From positions 3,906,001 through 3,970,000 of the forward strand of contig AP018281.1 of NCBI GenBank assembly GCA_002368355.1: a DNA stretch of 64,000 bases, written 5' to 3'. Below are positions 48,677-59,267 of this stretch, one piece after another. The notes under the pieces were generated by a model. That model did no database searches. It had not been told where the DNA came from and saw nothing but the letters and a program-made list of their open reading frames with translations. A program made the position numbers and the translations under genes. The stretch is from Chondrocystis sp. NIES-4102 (lineage in GTDB: Bacteria > Cyanobacteriota > Cyanobacteriia > Cyanobacteriales > Xenococcaceae). Each line of letters opens with the position of its first letter. The stretch's first letter is position 1.

Positions 48677-50446
48677 ATGCGATCAAAGAATAATTATTGG
48701 AGTGGATATATTTTATTTGTCACTCAAAATAAAGTATGTAGATCCATATTTCTCAGCTATAAGTTCTCTCTAGTTCTGGTATTAAGTTTTACTTGTAATG
48801 TTGTTTTAAGGGCTACAAGAGCCGAGGCTGAAACAATTTTTACGGCTGATAATGCTGCTTTAACTATTAAAGAAGTAACGCCAACAGATAATAAAAATAG
48901 CATTACTGATGCAACTTTAAATCCAGCTAGTATAAGTAATGAGAAGCCGAGAGAAGGGGATGTAAGTTTTCAAGTTCAGGAACGTCCTATAAAAGTAAAA
49001 AAAATTAAAGTTGTAGGTAACACGTTATTTAAACCAGAAATTACTAAGCTAACTAAAGAATATCAAAATAAATCTCTTACCTTAACAGAATTATATAAAT
49101 TGCGATCTGCTATTTCCAAATTATATACAGATAAAGGTTATGTAAATTCAGGGGCTTATTTACCGCCTCAAAAAATAGAAGATGGGATAGTAAAAATTCA
49201 AGTTTTAGAAGGACAAATCGAAACTATTGAAATAACTGGTAATAAACATTTAAGCGATCGCTATATTACTTCTCGTTTAGCTTTATCAACTCCAATTAAA
49301 ACTGAACAGATCTTAGAAAGGTTGCAATTATTACGTCTTGATCCTCTAATTGAAAACGTTGCAGCCGAATTATCTGCTGGTGTCGCCCCTGGAATGAGTC
49401 GTTTGGATATTAAAGTAGATGAAGCGGACGCTTTTAATATTTCTACTTCCCTAGATAATTATAAATCTCCTTCCGTCGGCTCTAATAGTCGCAATTTAGG
49501 TTTAAGCTACAACAACCTATTACAATCGGGGGACGAGATTAATGTAAACTACAGCAATACTAAAGGTGGCGATGCTTTTGATATTGGTTACGCTATACCA
49601 GTTAATGCTAAAAATAGCCAAATTAGCTTTACTTATGGCATAAATTCCAATAACGTCGTTGAAGATCCTTTTACGCCTCTCGATATTGAAACAAAATCTA
49701 ATTTTTACGAATTAAGCTGGCGACAACCTGTAATTAATCAATTAACTCAGGAATTAGCCTTGGGGTTAAGTTTTTCACGTCAACATAGTGAGACTTCAGT
49801 ATTAGATTATCCTTTCCCCTTATCTATAGGTGCAGATGAAGCTGGGAAGACAAATATTAGTGCAATCAAGTTTTTTCAGGAATATACCAAAAGAACAGAT
49901 AAAAGCGTTTTAGCATTGCGATCGCAATTTAGTCTGGGTGTAGATTTATTTGATGCCACGATTAATAATAATGCTCCTGATAGCAGGTTTTTTGCTTGGC
50001 GCGGACAATCTCAATGGGTGCGTCAATTAAATGAGGATTTTTTAGTATTATTACGTGCTGATCTACAACTAGCTAATGATTTAGTCCCCCTCGAACAATT
50101 CCGTATCGGTGGGGTAAATAGTGTCAGAGGGTATCGACGGGATATTAGCCTATCGGATAGTGGCTTATTTACTTCGGCTGAATTGAGAATTCCTGTTTGG
50201 AGAATTGCACAATTAGATGGAGTTTTGCAGTTATCACCGTTTATTGATTTTGGTTTACCTTGGAGTGGTGGAGATGCAATTGTTAATGTTGATTCTTTGG
50301 TAGCAATTGGGATGGGGTTGAATTTTAAAGCTGGAGAAGGATTTAATGCTCGTCTTGACTATGGCATTCCTCTAACCAATGTTCAAGTAAATGGCGATAG
50401 TCTACAAGAGGCTGGAGTTACTTTTTCAACTGGTTATAGTTTTTAA
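48677..50446 (+). CDS. TpsB outer-membrane transporter (ShlB/FhaC/HecB family)
   Basis: A 589-residue protein. After an N-terminal hydrophobic segment and Gln/Lys linker it has two POTRA domains (about 100-255, VKKIKVVGNTLFKPEIT and GQIETIEITGNKHLSDRYI) and a 16-strand barrel with the loop motif VNSVRGYRRD near residue 475 that is essential in FhaC-type proteins. The C-terminus ends TGYSF with the terminal Phe. It transports TpsA proteins across the outer membrane without energy input. Start of a three-gene unit; the TpsA starts 33 bases after it. Confidence 0.9.
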   Translation: MRSKNNYWSGYILFVTQNKVCRSIFLSYKFSLVLVLSFTCNVVLRATRAEAETIFTADNAALTIKEVTPTDNKNSITDATLNPASISNEKPREGDVSFQVQERPIKVKKIKVVGNTLFKPEITKLTKEYQNKSLTLTELYKLRSAISKLYTDKGYVNSGAYLPPQKIEDGIVKIQVLEGQIETIEITGNKHLSDRYITSRLALSTPIKTEQILERLQLLRLDPLIENVAAELSAGVAPGMSRLDIKVDEADAFNISTSLDNYKSPSVGSNSRNLGLSYNNLLQSGDEINVNYSNTKGGDAFDIGYAIPVNAKNSQISFTYGINSNNVVEDPFTPLDIETKSNFYELSWRQPVINQLTQELALGLSFSRQHSETSVLDYPFPLSIGADEAGKTNISAIKFFQEYTKRTDKSVLALRSQFSLGVDLFDATINNNAPDSRFFAWRGQSQWVRQLNEDFLVLLRADLQLANDLVPLEQFRIGGVNSVRGYRRDISLSDSGLFTSAELRIPVWRIAQLDGVLQLSPFIDFGLPWSGGDAIVNVDSLVAIGMGLNFKAGEGFNARLDYGIPLTNVQVNGDSLQEAGVTFSTGYSF

Positions 50447-50479
50447 ATTTACCCTTCATACCTTTTTGGAAACTGCTAT

Positions 50480-52930
50480 ATGCTCAAATGCTATACATAT
50501 TTGCTGTTTTGGACTCAATTAGTCTTATTATCAACTCTTGCTTGTCCTGGCGCGATCGCTCAAATAATACCAGATAACACTTTGGGAAATGAGAATTCAA
50601 TTGTCGATTCTAATGTCATGGTGCAGGAAGCCTTAGCCGACGTTGTTTCTGGTGGTGCGGTTAGGGAAAATAATTTATTTCATAGCTTTAAGGAATTTAA
50701 TGTAGGCAATGGGGCGCGGGTTTATTTTGCCAGTCCTGATGGTATTGCTAATATCATTACTCGTGTTACAGGAAATAAGATTACAGAAATAAATGGGACT
50801 TTGGGAGTAGCTGGGATGGCTAATTTATTTCTGCTAAATCCGAACGGGATTTTATTTGGCGAAAACGCTTCTTTAGATATTAATGGATCTGTTATGGCAA
50901 CTACTGGCGATAGTTATAAATTTGAGAATGGTTTTAAGTATAGTGCCACTGACCCTAACACCCCACCATTATTAACCGTAAATTTGCCTGTTGGAGTGCA
51001 AATGGGAACTAACCCAGGCACAATTCAAGTGATTGATTCTGGTCATAGAATTCCTAGAGATATAACTTTTAATCGAGTTATTACTCAACCTATTTTAAAC
51101 AGTTTAAAAGTAAAAAATGGTCAAACTATAAGTTTAATTGGCGGAGAGATAAATTTAAACAACGGTACTATAAACGCACCAGGAGGCAGGATTCAGTTAG
51201 GAACTCCTAAAGTGGGTGAGGTTGATTTTAAAATTTTACCTGATAATAGTTGGTTGATTGATTATAGTAAAGTTTCTAAATTTGGCGATATAACTTTAAC
51301 TGGAAAATCACTACTTGATGTGTCGGGAGTTGACAAAAATAATATTCAACTAGTGGGTGGAAATATTTTTTTAAAAGATCATTCTTTTATTACTAGTAAT
51401 AATTTTGGCGATAAAATCCCAGAAAACATTGATATTAAAGCCCAAAATAATATTGAAATTACTGGCGGAAATGAACCAAATACTAACCCTAGTGAGATCC
51501 GCACCATGACTTTAACAAATCAGCCAGGTAGCTCAGTTAATATTGAAAGCAAGAATTTGTTATTTAACAATGGTAGTAAAATATCGACGATCGCCATTGC
51601 TTCAGGAAAAAGCGGAGATATTAATATTAAAGTAACTGATTCCTTAAATATTGATGGTTCTAAATCTTTTGCATATATTATCCCCAGCACTATTGCAGCA
51701 GTTAACTTTAGTACTGGTGATGCAGGCAATATTAAAATTGATGCCAACACTATAGAAATATTAGCAGGTAGTGCTATAAACTCCTCAGTTTTAGGTTCGG
51801 GTAGAGGCGGAGATCTCTTAATTAATGCAACAGAATCTATCAAAGTTAAGGGCATAGATCTAGACACTTTTTTACCCAGCACCCTCTCTTCGATTAATTT
51901 TAATCAGGGTCAAGCGGGAGATGTGACTATTAATACAGCTAATCTTATGGTGGAAGACAGTGGCAGAGTAGAATCAAGTACTCTATCTAATGGCAATGCT
52001 GGTAATTTGACAATCAACGCTTCTGAATCAATTACAGTCACGGGAAAAAATCCTAATTCCATTAATCCTAGTTTAATAACCTCTGCTAGTACAATTGTTG
52101 ATCCTAAACTTAGAGATACTTTTATGTTGCCTGAAAAACCACGAGGGGATGCTGGCAATTTAACTATTAACACGCCCAAGCTTGAGGTTAGGGATAACGG
52201 ACAAGTCACCGTCAAAAATGATGGATTTGGTGATGCTGGAACTTTAAAAGTTGATGCTGATTCCATCTGGATAAATACAGGGGGAAGTATTACCGCTTCA
52301 ACGGAATCTGGTAATGGGGGTAATATCAATCTCAACGTTCAAGATTTAACACTGTTACGCGATCGCGCCATTATTTCCGCCGAATCAAAACAGATGGGTA
52401 ACGGTGGCAATATTAATTTAAATACCGATGCCATTGTCATCTTTCAAGACTCAGCAATTATCGCTAATGCCATTGATGGGATGGGTGGCAATATTAAAAT
52501 AGCGACTCAAGGATTATTTTTAGCCCCTGATAGTAAGATTACTGCCAGTTCGAGGTTTGGCGTGGATGGTAATATTACCCTCGATATCCTCAGCAGCGAT
52601 CGCCCGCTTGAATTAAAGCAGTTACCAGATAATTTAGTCGATTCTACTGATTTAATCGTGGTTGGTTGTAGTGATGATGCTCAAAATAGCCTAGCAGTAA
52701 CTGGCAATGGTGGTATTCCTGATAATCCCTACAAAACTCAATCTCTAGATTCTACTTGGTACGATTTACGCCCTGTTACTGAGGCTATTACTATTAAACC
52801 TTCTGCACCCACAGCTATTAAAGAGGCTACCGCAACTGTAATCAATACCCAAGGTGAATTGGAATTGGTAACTATTATTCCCCTATCTACTTATCGTTGG
52901 GTTAAGTCTATTTGTCCGCAAGTTAATTAA
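50480..52930 (+). CDS. TpsA exoprotein of the TPS-CHAT cassette
   Basis: An 816-residue secreted protein. Signal peptide (VLLSTLACPGAIAQ) and TPS domain with GAVRENNLFHSFKEFNV and FLLNPNGILFGENASLD, followed by beta-helix repeats with GNAGNLTI-type turns. The C-terminal tail has the element CSDDAQNSLAVTGNGGIP, the same as in the orphan TpsA at 40706. The upstream gene is its probable transporter. It is likely surface-exposed or released. Function not known. Confidence 0.88.
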   Translation: MLKCYTYLLFWTQLVLLSTLACPGAIAQIIPDNTLGNENSIVDSNVMVQEALADVVSGGAVRENNLFHSFKEFNVGNGARVYFASPDGIANIITRVTGNKITEINGTLGVAGMANLFLLNPNGILFGENASLDINGSVMATTGDSYKFENGFKYSATDPNTPPLLTVNLPVGVQMGTNPGTIQVIDSGHRIPRDITFNRVITQPILNSLKVKNGQTISLIGGEINLNNGTINAPGGRIQLGTPKVGEVDFKILPDNSWLIDYSKVSKFGDITLTGKSLLDVSGVDKNNIQLVGGNIFLKDHSFITSNNFGDKIPENIDIKAQNNIEITGGNEPNTNPSEIRTMTLTNQPGSSVNIESKNLLFNNGSKISTIAIASGKSGDINIKVTDSLNIDGSKSFAYIIPSTIAAVNFSTGDAGNIKIDANTIEILAGSAINSSVLGSGRGGDLLINATESIKVKGIDLDTFLPSTLSSINFNQGQAGDVTINTANLMVEDSGRVESSTLSNGNAGNLTINASESITVTGKNPNSINPSLITSASTIVDPKLRDTFMLPEKPRGDAGNLTINTPKLEVRDNGQVTVKNDGFGDAGTLKVDADSIWINTGGSITASTESGNGGNINLNVQDLTLLRDRAIISAESKQMGNGGNINLNTDAIVIFQDSAIIANAIDGMGGNIKIATQGLFLAPDSKITASSRFGVDGNITLDILSSDRPLELKQLPDNLVDSTDLIVVGCSDDAQNSLAVTGNGGIPDNPYKTQSLDSTWYDLRPVTEAITIKPSAPTAIKEATATVINTQGELELVTIIPLSTYRWVKSICPQVN

Positions 52931-52960
52931 TTATTGTATCTATTTATCTTATTTACTCCT

Positions 52961-55459
52961 ATGTTAAGTTCTATTTTCAAAATTTTAATTACTCTGGGAA
53001 TCATTACCACTACTCCTATAGCGATGGCGAGTACTGTAGGAGACACAGTTTTACGAGGTAAAGAAGCAATGCTACGGGGCGATTATCCAGGCGCGATCGC
53101 AGCTTTTTTAGAGGCAAAAGAGAATTTATTAACTAAAGATGATCCTACAGATGAAATTTTACTTAATAATTATCTGGCTCTTAGTTATTTGGAAATTGGC
53201 GATCAAACTCAAGCAAAGGGCGCGATCGCTCAAGCAACACAATTATTGGACAAGCATCAATCAAATAGTAACCTGGTGGCGCAGGTACTTAATACTCAAG
53301 CTAATCTGCAATTAAAACAAGGGGATTTCCAAACGGCTGCTTTAAATTTTCGGATCTCCAAACAGTTATATCAGCAAAATAAAGATCTAGAAGGTAAAGT
53401 AGGTACTGCTATTAATGAAGCGATCGCCCTACAAAAACTTGGTCAATATCGCACTGCACAAAAGATTCTTGCCCAAATTGAATTGGATTTAGCCTCAATG
53501 CCTAAACACCTCCAAGCATCAGGGTATAAAGTCTTGGGTACTACTTATGCAAGTCTTGGGGATTTGGATACAGCTAAAGCTAAATTGAAAGCCAGTATTG
53601 CTTTGAGTGAAGCGATAGATATAGAAGCAACCGCCAAAACTCAAATAGATTTAGCAACAGTTATTCATTTATCTGAACCTGAAGCTGCTATTAAATTATT
53701 ACAAGCAGCAGCAACGAATTCTCAAAATCAGGAAACTAAAGCGATCGCTGGGCTTAATTGGGTTGACATTGAAATAGAAGCCGAAAATTGGCAAAAAGCT
53801 AGAGATATTGCCCTTAATAGTCAAGATTTAATCTTTAACCTTCCCTATAATGATTTAGCTAAAATTAACCTGATTAAAAAAATAGCAATTATTGATACAG
53901 ACTCTTTGCATCCATCTGTTGTTCTTAGCAAAGATTCCATTCGTGAGCAACATCAACAGTTATTAAAAGAAATTGCCCAGTCTGCCCACGCTCAGGGTAA
54001 TATTCGCACAGAATCCTATGCTATGGGTACTTGGGCTTATTTAGAAGAATTGGAAGGTAATATCCCCCAAGCGATCGCTCTCAATCAATATGCTTTGGAT
54101 TTAACCGATAAAATTGTCGCTCAAGATATAGCTTATCAATGGCAATGGCAATTAGGCAAAATTTATAAAAATCAAGGGGATATTCCAAAAGCGATCGCCT
54201 CCTATCAGAAAGCGGTTGAGTCTTTAAGTCAGATTAGGCGGGATTTGGTCAGTTTTAACCCAGAATCTCAATATTCTTTTCGTGAAAGTGTCGAACCTGT
54301 TTACCGTCAGTTAGTCTCACTGTTGATTTCCCAACCCACCCAAGCAAATTTAATTGCAGCTAGAAACACCATTGAATCTTTGCAAATAGCAGAATTAGAA
54401 AACTATTTTCGTCAGGCTTGTCTGGAGGCTAAACCAGAACAAATTGAGCAAATCGATCCCACCGCAGCTACTATTTATCCTATTGTTACTGAAGATTATT
54501 TGGCAGTTTTAACTTCTATTCCAGGTCAACCTATTAAACTTCATATTGAATCAATAACCGCTAAAGATGTTGATCAAAAGGCTCAGGAATTATTAGCCTT
54601 ATTTAATCCTGCTTCTTCTAATAAGCAAAGGAAAGCTTTATCTCAAGAATTTTATAATTGGTTAGTTAAACCTGCGGTTAATGAGTTTAAAACAGCTAAT
54701 ATTAAAACTCTGGTTTTTGTACTTGATGGTAGTTTACGCAATCTTCCTATTTCCGCTCTCTATGATGGGGAAAAATATTTAGTGGAAAATTATGCTGTTG
54801 CTTTTACCCCAGGACTACAATTATTACCCTCTAAAATTTTAGAATCTGATAATCTTAAGGCTGTAGTAGCTGGATTAAGTGAGAAAAATCAAGGCTTTGT
54901 AGCGTTACCTGGAGTGGAAACTGAAGTTAAAGAAATTGCTGCTAAAGTTAATTCTAAACTCTTACTTAATCAAGATTTTACTAAAGAGCGTCTGCGCCAA
55001 GTGCTAAAAGCTACCACAACAGCACCTATCCTACATTTAGCTACCCACGGTCAGTTTAGTTCTAATCCAGAAGAAACTTTTATCTTAACTTGGAACGATC
55101 GCATTAATGTTAATGAACTTGAACAGTTACTTAAAACTAGGGAAGAAACTTCTCAATTAATTCCTATCGAACTATTAATCTTAAGTGCTTGTCAAACTGC
55201 TCAAGGGGATGCTCAAGCAGCTTTAGGTATAGCAGGAGTCGCTCTTAAGTCGGGAGCAAGAAGCACCGTAGGTACATTATGGTCAGTATCAGATCAATCT
55301 ACTTCTTTACTTATTGAGGAATTATATCGGCAAATCGCGATCGCTCCTCAAAATAAAGCCCAAATTCTTAGACAAGCACAGTTAAAATTGATTAATTCTG
55401 ATAAGTTTAATCATCCTTTCTTTTGGGCTGCTTTTGTCTTAATTGGTAATTGGACTTAG
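52961..55459 (+). CDS. Secreted TPR-CHAT (caspase-like) protein
   Basis: The open frame begins at a TTG at 52934, but the ATG at 52961 gives a good signal peptide (ILITLGIITTTPIAMAS) and follows the TpsA stop by 30 bases; 832 residues. Six or more TPR-like repeats fill about residues 30-500, then a CHAT domain with the catalytic pair His696 in HLATHGQF and Cys744 in LSACQTA, followed by AGVALKSGARSTVGTLWSVSD. CHAT domains are separase/caspase-clan proteases. The signal peptide suggests action in the periplasm. Placement beside TpsB/TpsA suggests a role in processing or regulating the exoprotein; this is inference. Confidence 0.85.
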   Translation: MLSSIFKILITLGIITTTPIAMASTVGDTVLRGKEAMLRGDYPGAIAAFLEAKENLLTKDDPTDEILLNNYLALSYLEIGDQTQAKGAIAQATQLLDKHQSNSNLVAQVLNTQANLQLKQGDFQTAALNFRISKQLYQQNKDLEGKVGTAINEAIALQKLGQYRTAQKILAQIELDLASMPKHLQASGYKVLGTTYASLGDLDTAKAKLKASIALSEAIDIEATAKTQIDLATVIHLSEPEAAIKLLQAAATNSQNQETKAIAGLNWVDIEIEAENWQKARDIALNSQDLIFNLPYNDLAKINLIKKIAIIDTDSLHPSVVLSKDSIREQHQQLLKEIAQSAHAQGNIRTESYAMGTWAYLEELEGNIPQAIALNQYALDLTDKIVAQDIAYQWQWQLGKIYKNQGDIPKAIASYQKAVESLSQIRRDLVSFNPESQYSFRESVEPVYRQLVSLLISQPTQANLIAARNTIESLQIAELENYFRQACLEAKPEQIEQIDPTAATIYPIVTEDYLAVLTSIPGQPIKLHIESITAKDVDQKAQELLALFNPASSNKQRKALSQEFYNWLVKPAVNEFKTANIKTLVFVLDGSLRNLPISALYDGEKYLVENYAVAFTPGLQLLPSKILESDNLKAVVAGLSEKNQGFVALPGVETEVKEIAAKVNSKLLLNQDFTKERLRQVLKATTTAPILHLATHGQFSSNPEETFILTWNDRINVNELEQLLKTREETSQLIPIELLILSACQTAQGDAQAALGIAGVALKSGARSTVGTLWSVSDQSTSLLIEELYRQIAIAPQNKAQILRQAQLKLINSDKFNHPFFWAAFVLIGNWT

Positions 55460-55558
55460 AATTAATTGATAATTGATAAGCTTATAGCGTATTTAAATTG
55501 CATACTATTCTTTGAGAAAATCAGGTTGAAACCCTTATCTAGACTATTGACTCGTAAC

Positions 55559-55640
55559 CACTGACTCCTTATCTCCTTTCTCCTGTCTCCTTATCTCCTG
55601 ACTCCTGACTCCTGACTCCTTTCTCCTTTCTCCTTTCTCA
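55559..55640. repeat. Heptamer repeat array
   Basis: Pyrimidine-rich + strand repeats: TATCTCCT, GACTCCT and TTTCTCC units. It fills the middle of the 237-base gap. Confidence 0.8.
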
Positions 55641-55696
55641 ACCAGTAACTTAAATGCGTAACAGCTTAATTGATAATTGATAACTGTTAGTTAATT

Positions 55697-56941
55697 ATGA
55701 ACTATTACTTAGGTATTGATTTTGGTACTTCGGGAGCAAGAGCAATAGTTATCGATGAGGAGCAAACTATTGTTAGTAGTCAACAGTTACAATATGGCAA
55801 TTTAATTTCAGATCAACTCGCCGAAATCTGGAAAAAAACTTTAGCCAGTTTAATTCTTAAAATACCTCAAATAATTAGAAAATCAATTAAAGCGATCGCC
55901 ATTAATGGTACTTCTTCTACTGTATTATTATGCGATTCTCTTGGTAATCCTGTTGCTGCACCGATTTTATATAACGACTCCAGAGGTCAAGAGGTTTTAG
56001 ATCGTCTTTGTGCGATCGCTCCTAGTAATCATATAGTAATCAGTGCAACTTCTAGTTTAGCTAAACTGTTATGGTGGCAAAAACAGAGTTATTTTAGTCA
56101 AGCTAGTTATTTTCTGCATCAAGCGGACTGGTTAGCCTGGTTGTTACATGGTCAATTAGGGGTGAGTGATTATCATAATGCTTTAAAACTGGGATATGAT
56201 GTGGATAATTTAGAATATCCTGCTTGGTTAAAGGATTTACCTTGTACTCATTTATATCCCCAGGTATTAGCCCCAGGTGCAATAATCAAAGAAGTTACTC
56301 CAGAAAATTGCGATCGCTTTGATTTGCCTTGCGACTGTATAATTCGTGCAGGTACTACCGATAGTATTGCAGCTTTTTTAGCCAGTGGTGCAACGCAGCC
56401 AGGAGAAGCTGTTACCTCCCTCGGTTCAACCTTAGTTTTAAAGTTATTAAGTAAAACCAAAGTTACCGCCTCAAATTATGGTATTTACTCTCACAAATTA
56501 GGCGATTTATGGCTAACTGGAGGTGCATCAAATACAGGCGGTGCGGTATTAAAACACTTTTTTACTGCTGATCTTATAGAACAATTATCAGAGCAAATAG
56601 ATCCAAATATAGCTAGTGAACTTAACTATTATCCTTTAATTGTACCAGGCGATCGCTTTCCTATTAATGATCCGAATTTAGCACCCCAATTAGAACCGCG
56701 CCCTAGAGATAGAGTAAAGTTTTTATATGGTTTACTAACAGGTATTGCTCGCATCGAAGCTTTAGGATATGAAAAGTTACAAGCTAATGGTGCTAATCAG
56801 TTAACCCATGTTTATACCGCAGGTGGAGGAGCGCGTAATCAAGTTTGGGGTAAAATTCGTCAAAATTATTTATCAGTCCCAGTGAGCATTGCACCTAATA
56901 CAGATGCTGCCTATGGTACAGCATTACTGGCTGCCAAGTAA
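55697..56941 (+). CDS. FGGY sugar kinase, D-ribulose kinase-like
   Basis: A 414-residue ATP-dependent carbohydrate kinase, shorter than xylulokinases. The opening YLGIDFGTSGARA supplies Asp8 and Thr11, the second catalytic Asp is Asp222 in AGTTDSIAAF, and the C-terminal nucleotide site is TAGGGARNQVW. These positions and the length match the cyanobacterial/plant D-ribulose kinase group (SePSK, AtXK-1). Ribulose or another pentulose is the likely substrate, with lower certainty for xylulose. Confidence 0.82.
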   Translation: MNYYLGIDFGTSGARAIVIDEEQTIVSSQQLQYGNLISDQLAEIWKKTLASLILKIPQIIRKSIKAIAINGTSSTVLLCDSLGNPVAAPILYNDSRGQEVLDRLCAIAPSNHIVISATSSLAKLLWWQKQSYFSQASYFLHQADWLAWLLHGQLGVSDYHNALKLGYDVDNLEYPAWLKDLPCTHLYPQVLAPGAIIKEVTPENCDRFDLPCDCIIRAGTTDSIAAFLASGATQPGEAVTSLGSTLVLKLLSKTKVTASNYGIYSHKLGDLWLTGGASNTGGAVLKHFFTADLIEQLSEQIDPNIASELNYYPLIVPGDRFPINDPNLAPQLEPRPRDRVKFLYGLLTGIARIEALGYEKLQANGANQLTHVYTAGGGARNQVWGKIRQNYLSVPVSIAPNTDAAYGTALLAAK

Positions 56942-57205
56942 TCCAGTCAATGCCGAGTTTTATCTAAGTTAAAGGGCGTTGGTAATTTAATGTATGACTG
57001 ACAAAATGTTTTGGTTTTTAGCTTTACGACAGCAATTTTGCTCTTTGCATTATAAAAGTCACTATTTTACTGTCATACCCAAATTCAGCAACGCCAGTCA
57101 AAGTAATGAATCTCAAAGCTAAATCACATTTTATAGTTTATAAGATTGATTACTAAACACCTAAATTTAAGATCATTTCTGGATAAATCCCAAATATAAA
57201 CCTTT

Positions 57206-57946
57206 TTAGGCAGTTATCTGATCTTCATTAGCTACTAATTGCTCAGTGCTAGGTAATTCTAAACAATATCCAGCACCATAAACTGTTTTAATATAGTTCG
57301 GATGGCGTGGATCAGGCTCTAGTTTTGTGCGCAAGTGACGAATATGAACACGAATAGTTTCAATATCATCATCTGGATCATAACCCCAAACCTCCTTTAA
57401 AATCTCAGGAGGCGCAACAGTTTGTCCATGACGCTGCAATAAGCAATGAAGTAATTCAAACTCCAAATGAGTCAATTTTACTGTTTTCTCAAACCAGATT
57501 GCTTCAAAACGCTCAGGAATTAAAGTTAAAGGACCATAACTTAGAATTTCTGAATGTTTAGCTGCTTGAGGAATACGATCTGTACGACGCAATAAGGCTC
57601 TTACCCTCGCCAGCATTTCTTCTACTTCAAAGGGTTTGGTTAAATAGTCATCTGCACCAGCATTAAAGCCTTCCACTTTATCCTGAGTCTGTCCTAAAGC
57701 AGTGAGCATTAAAACAGGAATATCAGATGTACGTTCATCTCGACGTAATCTCTGACATACTGTAAAACCATCAACTTTAGGTAGCATTAGATCTAGCATC
57801 ACCAAATCTGGTTGTAGCTGTACTGCCAAAGCCTGACCTTTAATCCCATCTTCTGCCTGATTGACATCATAGCCAGCCATCTCTAAGTTGATAGAGACTA
57901 ATTCAGAGATTGCGGGATCGTCGTCAATTACAAGTATTCTGGGCAT
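57206..57946 (-). CDS. rpaA: OmpR-family response regulator RpaA
   Basis: A 246-residue regulator with receiver (Asp52 in [12 protein letters not shown]; acid pocket DDD8-10) and winged helix ending [16 protein letters not shown]. The sequence, in particular the stretch [22 protein letters not shown], matches RpaA, the circadian output regulator that also affects phycobilisome energy transfer. The frame extends to 58012, but the ATG at 57946 gives the family start. It diverges from ho1 across a 477-base gap. Confidence 0.88.
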   Translation of the reverse strand: MPRILVIDDDPAISELVSINLEMAGYDVNQAEDGIKGQALAVQLQPDLVMLDLMLPKVDGFTVCQRLRRDERTSDIPVLMLTALGQTQDKVEGFNAGADDYLTKPFEVEEMLARVRALLRRTDRIPQAAKHSEILSYGPLTLIPERFEAIWFEKTVKLTHLEFELLHCLLQRHGQTVAPPEILKEVWGYDPDDDIETIRVHIRHLRTKLEPDPRHPNYIKTVYGAGYCLELPSTEQLVANEDQITA

Positions 57947-58423
57947 CTTTATTATATTGCTGATCTTATGGTTAGTAAAAAAATAGTTATGTAACTTCTT
58001 AATTAAACACAAAAAGTTAGGATTGCGATAAACCTTGTCATGATTATAAGCAAAAATGCTTAGAATGTTTATTTTTTTGAGTTACTATGAAGTATTTTCA
58101 ACGATTAGTTACATAATATGTATATTTTTCATGTTAAGCATTGTGACAGCTAAAGAGAAACATTTGTTAAATCGCTTAATATTGTCAAATTCGAGGAAAG
58201 CGTGAGATAAACTTCGTATTTTTGTGGTTCAGTGACGTTATTTGTATTTGCGCTTATCTTATATGTAAGTATATGTAAGAATTCTTAATAACAATTCTCA
58301 TTAATTCAGTTTAATCTAACAAATTAGGCAGATTTTTTGAATGCGTCGGCATTTTGAAGTTTTCTTTCAGCAACAAGACGCGATAATTTTAGATTTATCA
58401 TATAAAAGCGAGAAATTTATAGT
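57947..58423. other. Divergent promoter region between rpaA and ho1
   Basis: 477 AT-rich bases with no gene. There is a direct repeat of TATGTAAG near 58260-58277 (TATATGTAAGTATATGTAAG). I could not assign a firm promoter or NtcA site. Confidence 0.45.
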
Positions 58424-59140
58424 ATGAGCATTGATTTAGCGACGATGTTACGCGAGGGAACTAAAAAGTCCCACACAATGGCGGAAAATGTTGGTTTTGT
58501 TAAGTGTTTTCTTAAAGGTGTGGTAGAAAAGAAATCCTATCGCCAACTAGTTACTAGCCTCTACTTTGTCTATTCCGCAATGGAAGAGGAAATGGAAAAG
58601 CTTAAAGACCATCCTGTAATTTCTAAAATTTATTTTCCTGAACTTAATCGCAAACAAAGTTTAGAACAGGATTTATATTTTTACTATGGTGCTAATTGGC
58701 GCGAAGAAGCTAAAAATACACCAGCAGGTAAGGAATATGTAGCAAGAATTAGAGAGATTGCTAAATCTCAACCTGAATTACTTGTATCTCATTGTTACAC
58801 TCGCTATTTGGGTGATTTATCTGGAGGACAAATTCTTAAGAAAATTTCCCAAAGAGCTATGAATCTTACTGATGGCAAAGGTACAGCTTTTTATGAGTTT
58901 GAATCTATTCCAGATGAGAAAGCTTTTAAAGACAAGTATCGTCAAGCAATGAATGATTTGCCTATTGATCAAGCTACTGGCGAAAAAATCGTCAATGAAG
59001 CTAATGCTGCTTTTGGGATGAATATGAAATTGTTTAACGAGCTTGAAGGCAATTTAATTAAGGCGATCGGCATCATGCTATTTAATACTCTAACTCGCCG
59101 TCGTGTTCGTGGAAGTACAGAATTGGTAACTGCTGAGTAA
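58424..59140 (+). CDS. ho1: Heme oxygenase 1
   Basis: A 238-residue enzyme that opens heme to biliverdin IX-alpha, the first step of phycobilin synthesis. The proximal heme ligand is His17 in GTKKSHTMAENV, and the distal helix has YLGDLSGGQILKKI. Length is standard for cyanobacterial HO1. It uses reduced ferredoxin. No second ho gene is in the window. Confidence 0.95.
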   Translation: MSIDLATMLREGTKKSHTMAENVGFVKCFLKGVVEKKSYRQLVTSLYFVYSAMEEEMEKLKDHPVISKIYFPELNRKQSLEQDLYFYYGANWREEAKNTPAGKEYVARIREIAKSQPELLVSHCYTRYLGDLSGGQILKKISQRAMNLTDGKGTAFYEFESIPDEKAFKDKYRQAMNDLPIDQATGEKIVNEANAAFGMNMKLFNELEGNLIKAIGIMLFNTLTRRRVRGSTELVTAE

Positions 59141-59171
59141 TTAGAACTCTTTTTTTAACAACTTTAATACT

Positions 59172-59192
59172 AAAAAAACAACCCCAGGGGTT
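59172..59192 (-). terminator. Possible terminator of the small membrane protein gene
   Basis: On the minus strand AACCC(CTG)GGGTT with up to five paired bases, followed by a T-run (59178-59172). It lies 76 bases beyond the stop at 59268. Confidence 0.5.
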
Positions 59193-59267
59193 AGGTTTCG
59201 GTTGAGTATCGCTTGGATATTAATGGCGATCGCTTGAATCTCATATCTAACTTTTGGGGTTGTGTAT

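Noticed and set aside
58013-58423. NtcA-type or other defined operator between rpaA and ho1
   Set aside because: Only partial matches to GTA-N8-TAC; not enough to call.
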